Of a stretch of DNA of 6,774 nucleotides, positions 1 through 6,100 are shown piece by piece. A program made the position numbers and the translations under genes. The notes under the pieces are model-generated. The model was not told the origin of the DNA. It did not search any database and was given only the letters and a program-made list of their open reading frames with translations. Position 1 is the stretch's first letter; each line of letters begins with the position of its first letter. This stretch comes from UBA4615 sp049422085 (GTDB taxonomy: Bacteria; Pseudomonadota; Gammaproteobacteria; Burkholderiales; Burkholderiaceae_E), in NCBI GenBank assembly GCA_049422085.1, contig JBMSOD010000178.1, positions 1 through 6,774 of the forward strand, written 5' to 3'.

Positions 1-1414
1 AGTCAAGCAGCGAGGTCTTGCCATGGTCGACGTGACCCATGACGGTGACCACCGGCGGTCGGGGCAGCTTTTCAGCATCGTGATGCTGTTCCGACTGCTC
101 GAGCAGCGCCTCAGGATCATCAAGTGCGGCAGCGATCGCGGTGTGACCGAGTTCTTCAACCACGATCATCGCGGTTTCCTGGTCGAGCACCTGATTGATG
201 GTCACCATCTGACCCATCTTCATCATGAGCTTGATGACCTCGGCCGCCTTGACCGACATCTTGTGGGCAAGATCGGCGACCGTGATGGTCTCGGGCACAT
301 GCACTTCCCGGACAATCGCCTCGGTCGACTGGGCCGCGCTTTGGGTCTGCTGTGAGCCGCGGGAATCGCGCGACCCGCGTCCCTTGGGCCCACGCCAGCC
401 CCCGACACCGCCGCCTGCATCGCCCCGGGTCTTGATGGCCCGGCGCTTGGCAGCATCGTCCTGCCAGGTCGACGAGAGGTTCTCGGACTTGACATGCTTC
501 TTGACTGTGGAGGCCGGTGACGGAGCCGCTGCTCCGGGAGCCGGACGCTGCCCGTCGGCACGGGCAGCCGGCTTGTGCAGCGTGCCACTGGTCTTGGCCG
601 CGTCGGCAGCAGGTGCGGCCTTGGCAACGGGTGCGGGCGGGGGCGCCTCAACCGGCTTGGGCGCGGGCTTTCGGGAGGCCGACAAGAGCCGATTGATGGC
701 TGCCGCTTCTTCCTGAGCCCTGCGGCGGGCGGCAGTCTGATTGGCTGCCTCTTCCTGTGCCTTGCGCGAGGCCTCTGCAGCCAGACGCGCGGCCTCGGCG
801 GCCGCAGCGATCTGCGCATCGGCTTCGCGGCGGGCCTGCTCTTCGGTCTGCTGCGCCTGCAGCTCCACCAGACGCTCCTGCTCCTTGCGTGCTTCTTCTT
901 CCCGACGCGCCGCTTCGGCAGCGGCTTCTTCGGCGCGGCGTCGCTCTTCCTCGAGGCGGGCTTCCCGCTCGCGTGCTTCCTGCGCCTCGCGCTCGAGGGC
1001 CTCGCGTTGCTGGCGCTCCAGCTCCTCGCGTTGCCGCTGAGCTTCGAGTTCTTCGGCTGCAGGACCCTGAGCCTGTCCCTGCGCCTGCCCCGCGCCCGAT
1101 GCCTGGAGTTCGGCTTCGCGCTGGACGAAGACGCGCTTCTTGCGCACCTCGACCTGGATGGTCCGGGCCTTGCCGGTGGCATCGGCCTGCTTGATCTCGG
1201 AGGTCTGCTTGCGCACCACCGTGATCTTTTTCTTGGGCGCCTCATCGGCGCCGTGAGCGCGCCTGAGGGCTGCAAGAAGCATGGCCTTGTCGGCTTCTGT
1301 CAGCAGATCGTCAGGCGAACTTTTGTCCACGCCCGCCGAGCGCAACTGCTGCAGCAGCACGTCAGCCGGCATGCGCAGCTCCGCTGCGAAACTGGATACG
1401 TTGGTGCTTGCCAT
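1..1414 (-). CDS. infB: Translation initiation factor IF-2, N-terminal part (cut by window edge)
   Basis: IF-2 is the GTPase that brings initiator fMet-tRNA to the 30S subunit and promotes 50S joining. I translated 471 codons in one unbroken frame from the ATG at 1414; the gene runs off the window at base 1, so the rest of the G domain and the tRNA-binding C domain are not seen. Visible parts are an IF2_N module (about residues 1-52, starting MASTNVSSFAAELRMP), a basic KKKITVVRK patch (61-69), a long Glu/Arg/Ala-rich segment likely to form a single helix or coiled coil (about 119-245), an Ala/Pro/Lys linker (248-305), a Gly/Arg-rich patch (329-353), a second IF2_N-like module (about 365-425), and the start of the GTPase domain with the P-loop GHVDHGKT at 460-467. 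The gene lies 16 nt after nusA, with a modest AGGA about 10 nt before the start. There is no in-frame ATG between codons 46 and 386, but a GTG at codon 183 has AGGAG six nt upstream (see findings). The identification is secure. Confidence 0.97.
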   Translation of the reverse strand, partial: MASTNVSSFAAELRMPADVLLQQLRSAGVDKSSPDDLLTEADKAMLLAALRRAHGADEAPKKKITVVRKQTSEIKQADATGKARTIQVEVRKKRVFVQREAELQASGAGQAQGQAQGPAAEELEAQRQREELERQQREALEREAQEAREREARLEEERRRAEEAAAEAARREEEARKEQERLVELQAQQTEEQARREADAQIAAAAEAARLAAEASRKAQEEAANQTAARRRAQEEAAAINRLLSASRKPAPKPVEAPPPAPVAKAAPAADAAKTSGTLHKPAARADGQRPAPGAAAPSPASTVKKHVKSENLSSTWQDDAAKRRAIKTRGDAGGGVGGWRGPKGRGSRDSRGSQQTQSAAQSTEAIVREVHVPETITVADLAHKMSVKAAEVIKLMMKMGQMVTINQVLDQETAMIVVEELGHTAIAAALDDPEALLEQSEQHHDAEKLPRPPVVTVMGHVDHGKTSLLD

Positions 1415-1430
1415 TCAGTCGTTTTCCTGG

Positions 1431-3005
1431 TCAGGCTGATTCGTTCTCGAACCAGTGGGCACGTGCCTTGATGATCAGATCCCGGGCACGCTCTTCGTCG
1501 ATGCCGGTCAGCTCGACCAGTTCGTCGACAGCCAGCTCGGCCAGATCGTCGCGGGTGTGGATGTTGCCGTCGGCCAGGCGGGCCGCCAGATCACGATCCA
1601 TGCCCTCCAGACCCAGCAGGTCTTCACTGGTGGAGCCCAGCTTTTCTTCCTTGGCAATCGCCTCGGTCAGCAAGGTGTTGCGGGCCCGGTCACGCAGCTC
1701 GTTGACCGTGTCCTCATCGAAGGCCTCGATCTCGAGCATCTCGTTGATCGGGACATAGGCCACCTCTTCAAGACTCGAGAAGCCTTCATCGATCAGGATG
1801 TCGGCGACTTCCTCGTCGACATCGAGCTTGTTCATGAAGTGCTCGCGCAAGGCCGAACGCTCGGACTCCTGCTTACCCGCGCTTTCTTCGGCGGTCATGA
1901 TGTTGATGCGCCAGCCGGTGAGCTCGGAGGCCAGACGCACATTGCGTCCGCCCGTGCCGATCGCAAGTGCGAGGTTGTCCTCATCGACCACCACGTCCAT
2001 GCTGTGCTTTTCTTCGTCGACCACGATCGAGCTGACATTGGCCGGAGCGAGGGCGCCAATCACGAACTGGGCGGGATCCTCGGACCACAGCACGATGTCC
2101 ACGCGCTCACCTGCCAGTTCGCCCGTGACAGCCTGAACCCGCGATCCCCGTACACCGACGCAGGTTCCAATCGGATCGATCCGGCGGTCGGTGGTGAAGA
2201 CCGCGATCTTGGCGCGAACGCCCGGGTCGCGGGCAGCGGCCTTGACCTGGAGCAGGCCCTGCTCGATCTCGGGCACTTCGAGGCGGAAGAGTTCCATGAT
2301 GAACTCGGGCGCGGTCCGCGACATCATGAGCTGTGGCCCACGACCTTCGCGATTGACTTTGCCTACCCAGCCGCGCACACGATCGCCGACGCGCAGGTTC
2401 TCCTTGGGGATCATCTGGTCGCGCGGCAGCACGGCCTCGATCTTGCCGGACTCGATCACCGCACCTTCGCGATCAATGCGCTTGATGGTGCCCGACAGCA
2501 GGTTCTCGCCGCGATCAAGAAAGTCATTGATGATCTGCTCGCGCTCGGCATCGCGGATCTTCTGCAGGATGACCTGCTTGGCCGCCTGGGCGCCAATGCG
2601 GCCGAACTCGATGGATTCGAGTTGCAGCTCGAGCCGGTCACCGACCTCGATGCGCTCGGGAGGCTCGCCGTTTTCGCCTTCTTCAAGCAGGCGCCAGACC
2701 CGGATCGCCTTGCCTTCTGCGTCACGGTCATCAAAATCGAAGGCCACCCGCTGCTTGCGCGCTTCGGTGAGGATCATCTGCAGGTCATGATCTTCGAGCT
2801 CGCCGTCGGGCACGACCGTCCAGACACGGAACGAATCGTGATCGCCAGAATCGCGATCAATCTCGACCCGGACTTCGCAATCCTGGTTCAGCTTCTTTTT
2901 GGTGGCCGAGGCCAGCGCGCTTTCGAGCGCGAGAAATACAACCTCCCGGGCCACGCTCTTTTCGCGCGCCAGGGCATCCACCAGCATCAGAACTTCACGG
3001 CTCAT
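1431..3005 (-). CDS. nusA: Transcription termination/antitermination factor NusA
   Basis: NusA binds RNA polymerase near the RNA exit channel, promotes pausing and intrinsic termination, and takes part in antitermination and Rho-linked control. The protein is 524 residues, slightly longer than the 495 of E. coli. The order is an N-terminal polymerase-binding domain (about 1-130, with AREKSVAREVVFLALESALA near the start), an S1 domain (about 167-230), KH1 (about 235-305), KH2 (about 325-375, GXXG motif GTGG at 350-353 followed by RNVRLASELTGW), and two C-terminal acidic helix-hairpin-helix repeats (about 395-450 and 460-520). The end HWFENESA is like that of Burkholderia relatives. Having both acidic repeats is the proteobacterial form. 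The frame stays open for 30 codons upstream of the chosen ATG, but that ATG has AGGAGG six nt before it and begins the conserved MSREVLMLVDAL. It lies 10 nt after the rimP stop, in an operon with rimP and infB. Confidence 0.98.
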   Translation of the reverse strand: MSREVLMLVDALAREKSVAREVVFLALESALASATKKKLNQDCEVRVEIDRDSGDHDSFRVWTVVPDGELEDHDLQMILTEARKQRVAFDFDDRDAEGKAIRVWRLLEEGENGEPPERIEVGDRLELQLESIEFGRIGAQAAKQVILQKIRDAEREQIINDFLDRGENLLSGTIKRIDREGAVIESGKIEAVLPRDQMIPKENLRVGDRVRGWVGKVNREGRGPQLMMSRTAPEFIMELFRLEVPEIEQGLLQVKAAARDPGVRAKIAVFTTDRRIDPIGTCVGVRGSRVQAVTGELAGERVDIVLWSEDPAQFVIGALAPANVSSIVVDEEKHSMDVVVDEDNLALAIGTGGRNVRLASELTGWRINIMTAEESAGKQESERSALREHFMNKLDVDEEVADILIDEGFSSLEEVAYVPINEMLEIEAFDEDTVNELRDRARNTLLTEAIAKEEKLGSTSEDLLGLEGMDRDLAARLADGNIHTRDDLAELAVDELVELTGIDEERARDLIIKARAHWFENESA

Positions 3006-3011
3006 GGCAAG

Positions 3012-3017
3012 CCTCCT
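3012..3017 (-). promoter_or_regulatory. Ribosome binding site of nusA, overlapping the rimP stop
   Basis: On the minus strand the sequence reads TAGGAGG, then six nt, then ATG. The AGGAGG is a full Shine-Dalgarno match. Its first two bases are the last two of the rimP TAG stop codon, so a ribosome ending rimP sits on the nusA initiation site. This decides the nusA start at 3005 over upstream in-frame candidates and suggests that the translation of the two genes is linked. Confidence 0.9.
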
Positions 3018-3663
3018 AAAACTTGACCTTGGGCACCAATCGGGCCCGATCGACTTCATCCAAATTGAAAGACAGGCGCCGCACGGTCTGCTCAACGGCT
3101 GCCACTGCCTCGTTTTCAGAAGGCTCGGGAGACTGCCCGCCCGCGCCCGCTTCTGTCTTGTTTGCTGCCTTGTTTGACTTGACCGCCTTGCCTGCCTTGC
3201 CTGCCTTGCCTGCCTTGGCTGCCGTGCCTGCTTTTCCTGCTTTTCCTGATTTTCCTGCCTTGCCTGCGGATGCGGGTGTGGGCTCGGTGAGATCGAGAGC
3301 CCAGCCTCCGGCGAGGTCGGGATCCCGAAGCAGGATGCCTGTGAAGTTGCGTCGGCCGGACAAGGGCATCCGCAACTTGAGCGAGATCTCGTGCCCCTCG
3401 AACCGCTCGTAGTCGGCAGCCCGATTCAGGGGCCGATCCAGGCCAGGAGAGGAGACCTCCAACCGGGCGTAGTCGACGTTCTCAACCGTGAAGACATGAG
3501 TCAGCTGATGACTCACCCGCTCACAGTCCTCCATGCGGATGGGCGTCGCCTCCAGTCTGTCGATGAACACGCGCATCAGGCCCCGACCGGCGAACTCGAG
3601 TTCGACCAGTTCGTAGCCCATGCCCTGCACGGTGCGTTCGATCAGTTCCTGGACAGGCTTCAC
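3016..3663 (-). CDS. rimP: Ribosome maturation factor RimP with a Gly-Lys-Ala-rich loop insertion
   Basis: RimP assists maturation of the 30S subunit, acting around S12 and the central pseudoknot of 16S rRNA. With the GTG at 3663 the protein has 215 residues, against about 150 in E. coli. The N-terminal alpha/beta domain (about 1-85) carries the family signature LEVSSPGLDRPL at 68-79; the C-terminal SH3-like domain begins near 86 and ends LDEVDRARLVPKVKF. About 65 residues (about 128-194) are inserted between strands of the C-terminal domain, including nine Gly-Lys-Ala-type triads at 134-160. The frame is open back to an ATG at 3702, but that ATG is part of a terminator-like hairpin and would add the odd stretch MGCSGPFFFP. 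GTG codons at 3672, 3669 and 3663 are the alternatives; 3663 best matches the N-termini of Burkholderia and Bordetella RimP as I remember them. No start has a strong Shine-Dalgarno. It is the first gene of the rimP-nusA-infB operon. Confidence 0.93.
   Translation of the reverse strand: MKPVQELIERTVQGMGYELVELEFAGRGLMRVFIDRLEATPIRMEDCERVSHQLTHVFTVENVDYARLEVSSPGLDRPLNRAADYERFEGHEISLKLRMPLSGRRNFTGILLRDPDLAGGWALDLTEPTPASAGKAGKSGKAGKAGTAAKAGKAGKAGKAVKSNKAANKTEAGAGGQSPEPSENEAVAAVEQTVRRLSFNLDEVDRARLVPKVKF
3185..3265 (-). repeat. 9-bp tandem repeat (nine units) inside rimP encoding Gly-Lys-Ala triads
   Basis: On the plus strand the unit is gccttgcct. Nine units run without a gap from 3185 to 3265: four exact copies (3185, 3194, 3203, 3257) and five with one to three changes (ggct, gccgtg, gctttt and gatttt variants). 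All keep the 9-bp period and hence the reading frame. On the coding strand they give triads such as GKA, GKS, GTA and AKA. The repeat is coding, and its copy number can be expected to vary between strains by slippage. Confidence 0.92.
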
Positions 3664-3825
3664 TTCCACCACGGGAAAAAAAAATGGGCCTGAACAGCCC
3701 ATGGACGAATTCAGCTCAAGGCCAAACCCGATAGCACACGCTTTTGGACACCCACCGGATCCAGACGACAGAGCCGGCCTCAGGCGGCGATAGGTTCAGC
3801 ACGCTGCCTGTTGAATGCCCAGAAC
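3664..3825 (-). other. 5' untranslated leader of the rimP-nusA-infB transcript
   Basis: This is the non-coding stretch between the predicted transcription start (about 7 nt downstream of the TATAAT box) and the most likely rimP start. It has no tRNA; in E. coli the equivalent position holds metY. It ends in the terminator-like hairpin at 3702-3676. Just before it, GGC (3723-3721) and CTGAA (3714-3710) on the transcript can pair with TTCAGGCC (3694-3687), which is the 3' arm of the hairpin plus part of its loop, so an alternative fold is possible. The leader boundaries are inferred from the promoter call. Confidence 0.5.
3676..3702 (-). terminator. Intrinsic terminator or attenuator immediately before rimP
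   Basis: On the minus strand ATGGGC and GCCCAT form a six-bp stem, extendable by one T-G wobble, around a loop of about five to seven nt. It is followed directly by a run of T (nine in a row counting the last stem base). This is the standard layout of a Rho-independent terminator reading toward rimP; in the other direction there is no T tract. It can stop read-through from scpB-rluB, and because it lies downstream of the TATAAT promoter it can also attenuate the rimP operon. The stem is short, so termination is probably partial, which is compatible with essential genes downstream. Confidence 0.75.
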
Positions 3826-3831
3826 CTGAAG

Positions 3832-3860
3832 ATTATAGCCGATCGGCTCACTTGCAGGAA
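3832..3860 (-). promoter_or_regulatory. Sigma-70-type promoter for rimP-nusA-infB, with overlapping palindrome
   Basis: The minus strand has a perfect TATAAT at 3837-3832. Seventeen nt upstream lies TTCCTG (3860-3855), which keeps only the first two bases of the -35 consensus. There is no TGn extension. The poor -35 suggests a need for an activator, or a modest strength set by the -10 box alone. A perfect 12-bp palindrome, AGCCGATCGGCT (3837-3848), fills the spacer next to the -10 and shares one base with it, so a bound regulator there would block polymerase. TATAAT is rare by chance in DNA this rich in GC, and it lies in the only sizeable gap in front of the operon. Confidence 0.68.
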
Positions 3861-3899
3861 GCATTTCGGCAGAACCGGGCCGCCAGGGACCCGGTGGTC

Positions 3900-3933
3900 C
3901 GCTCAGGCTTGCGCATCTGCGCTCAGGCTTGCG
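3900..3933. repeat. 14-bp direct repeat with central dyad across the rluB stop codon
   Basis: The sequence cgctcaggcttgcg occurs at 3900-3913 and again at 3920-3933, a 20-bp period. Between and partly within the copies, gcgcatctgcgc (3911-3922) is an inverted repeat with a two-base centre. The copy at 3920-3933 contains the last codons of rluB and its TGA; the other lies just past the stop. It looks like a small local duplication of the gene end. There is no T tract, so it is not an intrinsic terminator. Confidence 0.7.
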
Positions 3934-6100
3934 AACCTGAACTCCCGGTGCCACCCGGGGCACCGCCACCCGAACCGCCTTGCGACCCACCCTCACCGCC
4001 CGCACCTCCCGGTCCGCCACGGCCTGGACCGCGCCTGCGACGATTGCCGCCTGAACGGCGCCCCGGTTTACGGGGCCCGCCCGATGGCGCCTGGTCTCCT
4101 GAGGCTGGACCCGCAGCATCAGGCCCCGAACCCGCGGCCTGACCCGGCTGACCAGGCGGGCGCCGGCGTTTGCCACGCCCGCCCTGCCCTTCAGGCTTGC
4201 CCGCTCGAGGCCCTTTGGGGGGGCGGCCGGATGGACCTCCCGCCGGAAAACCGAAGGCAGAGCTTGCATAGGCATCCGGACTTGTGATCGCCTGGCCCGC
4301 ACCTCGCCCTGATCCGGGCCCGCCCTGCTTTCCGGCGGACTTGCCCGCTTTGCGGGGACGTCTTGCTTTCTTGCCCTGCCCGGCAGGCAGCGCGGGCATG
4401 CCCGGAAACCCGCCCGGCATGCGTTGCTGACCCTGTTTGCGGACAGTACGGGTGATCCCGGACAGATGAGCATCGGCCGATCGAGGCTGCCATTCGTCAT
4501 CCTCAAGGTCGACCTGAGGTCCCTTGGGAGCCGAAGCGACCCCTCCAGGCGGCAAGCGGCGTCCGTATTCGTCGATATCCGAAGGTACGGTGTCGTCGTC
4601 GTCGAAGTCGTCGTCGAAACCCTCGTCGTTGAAATCGCGGTCCGAGGCCGCACGAGCGGCCTGGAGTCCGGGCGGCATGCGCCCCTCGGGCCAGTCGTCG
4701 TCCTCTGGGAGCTCATCGCCGGACCGATCGGTGCGGGCCTCAACCGTCCCCTGCAGACCGTCGTCATCCTCAGCCAGATCAAGGCCCTGACCACCCTGCG
4801 GCGCATCCTGCCCTGCCTGCTTGAGCAACCGGCTCAGCACGGCGACATCGACCGGGGGCAATTCAACCCAGCGGCCTCGATGCAAGGCAGGCGGCAGGGC
4901 GACCGGGCCAAACCGGATGCGAACCAGACGCGACACCACCAGGCCGACGGATTCAAAGATGCGCCGGACCTCACGATTACGCCCTTCACCGATCGACACG
5001 CGATACCAGTGGTTGGCGCCATCGCCGCCGACATCTTCAATGCCTGTAAAAGAAGCGATGCCGTCATCCAGCGGCACGCCCGCCAGAAGTCGCTCGCGCA
5101 GTTCGTCGTCGATGCGCCCCAGGATGCGGACCGCATATTCCCGATCCCAGCCAAAGCGGGGATGCATGAGCAGATTGGCATGTTCGCCCGAGGTGGTGAA
5201 GATCAGCAGCCCCTCGGTATTGAAGTCGAGTCGCCCCACCGCTACCCAGCGCTGCCCCTTGAGCCTGGGCAAACGATCGAACACCGACGCACGTTGCTCG
5301 GGATCGTCACGGCTGCAGATTTCGCCCGGCGGCTTGTGATAGAGCAGCACCTTGGTGGCAGGCTTTTGCTGCCTGCGGCGAATAGGCTTGCCGTTGATGC
5401 GCACCAGATCGTTTGCGCCAATGCGCTGCCCCACATGGGCTGGCTGACCATTGACCGACACGCGGCCTGCAATGATCAGTTCCTCCATGTCGCGGCGCGA
5501 TCCAATGCCTGCATCGGCCAGCACCTTGTGCAGCTTGGGCATGTCCTCGTCGTCCAGGCCCTCGGGCGCGCGGACATGACGCCGACGAGGATCGGTGGCC
5601 TGCAGCCCTACAGGCGCTTCGCGTGCATAGAAGGGCACGGCCTGTTCGGGGTCTCGCGAGGCAGCGTCACGCGAGCGACCTTCCGAGGGACGATCCTCCC
5701 CCCGGCCGCGAGACCGCCGCCGCCCGCGCTCGCCTCGCTCACCTCGCTCACCGCGCTCAACCCGCTCACCGCGCCGATCGGGCTGACCTGACTCGCCACG
5801 CTCGCCTTGCTCCGGAGTCTGCTCGGTGCCCGCCGGTCCTGCGCCGTGCTCGATGTCTGGTGCCCCAGTGCCCTCGTTGGTCGGCGCTTTGCCCCGCGGG
5901 CCGCGCCTCCGTCCCCATTTGCCACGGGCACCGCGACGTCCCTGACCATCTCCCTCCACGGGCCCCGACTCGGCGGGTGTTGCATCGGGAGGCAGCGCCC
6001 GCTCAACCCTTGAGGACGAGTCCGGAGAGTGCGAGGCGGTCGAAGAGTCCGGCGTGGCAGCGACGGACTTGGGTTGCGCAGGGGTATCGTTTTCGTTCAT
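3923..6100 (-). CDS. rluB: 23S rRNA pseudouridine synthase RluB with long disordered N- and C-terminal extensions
   Basis: The enzyme belongs to the RsuA/RluB/RluE/RluF family; RluB converts a uridine of the 23S peptidyl-transferase region (U2605 in E. coli) to pseudouridine. The S4 RNA-binding domain is at about 188-240 (KLHKVLADAGIGSRRDMEELI). The catalytic domain at about 248-425 has KPPGE (256-260), the motif GRLDFNTEGLLIFT (289-302) with the expected catalytic Asp at 292, and GRNREVRRIFESVG (373-386). The protein has 725 residues against roughly 290 in E. coli. Residues 1-185 are polar, Gly/Arg/Glu-rich and include GERVERGERGERGERGRRR; 430-540 is acidic with runs of Asp (496-503); 550-725 is Gly/Pro/Arg/Lys-rich and ends GSSGSQA. 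Both tails look disordered. The start overlaps the scpB stop as ATGA and has no Shine-Dalgarno, so translation is probably coupled. RluB fits better than its paralogs because of the domain layout and the known scpB-rluB neighbourhood in betaproteobacteria. Confidence 0.93.
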   Translation of the reverse strand: MNENDTPAQPKSVAATPDSSTASHSPDSSSRVERALPPDATPAESGPVEGDGQGRRGARGKWGRRRGPRGKAPTNEGTGAPDIEHGAGPAGTEQTPEQGERGESGQPDRRGERVERGERGERGERGRRRSRGRGEDRPSEGRSRDAASRDPEQAVPFYAREAPVGLQATDPRRRHVRAPEGLDDEDMPKLHKVLADAGIGSRRDMEELIIAGRVSVNGQPAHVGQRIGANDLVRINGKPIRRRQQKPATKVLLYHKPPGEICSRDDPEQRASVFDRLPRLKGQRWVAVGRLDFNTEGLLIFTTSGEHANLLMHPRFGWDREYAVRILGRIDDELRERLLAGVPLDDGIASFTGIEDVGGDGANHWYRVSIGEGRNREVRRIFESVGLVVSRLVRIRFGPVALPPALHRGRWVELPPVDVAVLSRLLKQAGQDAPQGGQGLDLAEDDDGLQGTVEARTDRSGDELPEDDDWPEGRMPPGLQAARAASDRDFNDEGFDDDFDDDDTVPSDIDEYGRRLPPGGVASAPKGPQVDLEDDEWQPRSADAHLSGITRTVRKQGQQRMPGGFPGMPALPAGQGKKARRPRKAGKSAGKQGGPGSGRGAGQAITSPDAYASSAFGFPAGGPSGRPPKGPRAGKPEGQGGRGKRRRPPGQPGQAAGSGPDAAGPASGDQAPSGGPRKPGRRSGGNRRRRGPGRGGPGGAGGEGGSQGGSGGGAPGGTGSSGSQA
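5727..5771 (-). repeat. Imperfect 9-bp tandem repeat in the rluB N-terminal region
   Basis: Five adjacent 9-bp units run from 5727 to 5771: cgctcgcct, cgctcacct, cgctcaccg, cgctcaacc and cgctcaccg. They share the first four or five bases and encode the Arg-Gly-Glu / Val-Glu-Arg-Gly-Glu series near residues 110-125. The period keeps the frame. It is a low-complexity coding repeat, not a mobile or regulatory element. Confidence 0.8.

Noticed and set aside
223..1275. Minus-strand open frame of 350 codons rich in Arg/Pro/Ser
   Set aside because: It overlaps infB in another frame; the IF-2 frame is intact across the whole span, so this is a shadow of the low-complexity coding region.
575..1471. 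Plus-strand open frame of 298 codons opposite infB
   Set aside because: Antisense to the charged helix of IF-2. The Leu-rich product (LLFGLLRLQL...) looks like membrane segments, but it is the complement of Glu/Gln/Lys codons.
1455..3026. Plus-strand open frame of 523 codons opposite nusA
   Set aside because: It is fully antisense to a clear nusA, matches no family I know, and long antisense frames are expected from GC-rich codon use.
3792..3827. Inverted repeat aggttc/gaacct near the predicted transcription start
   Set aside because: One arm straddles the expected start site, so the hairpin would not be complete in the RNA; six bp with a 24-base loop is weak.
3875..3900. GC-rich inverted repeats (ggacc/ggtcc and ccggg/cccgg) after rluB as an intrinsic terminator
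   Set aside because: The stems are only five bp, they compete with each other, and no T tract follows on either strand.
3703..3922. tRNA gene in the rimP upstream gap, as metY in E. coli
   Set aside because: No acceptor stem, T-loop GTTCRA plus CCA, or cloverleaf spacing could be found on either strand.
4591..4628. gtc-rich triplet run as a regulatory or unstable repeat
   Set aside because: It simply encodes the Asp-rich acidic patch of the RluB tail (about residues 491-506) and is interrupted by gaa triplets and other codons.
4424..5791. Plus-strand open frame of 455 codons opposite rluB
   Set aside because: It is antisense to the S4 and catalytic core and tails of RluB, with no recognisable domain and no Shine-Dalgarno that stands out.
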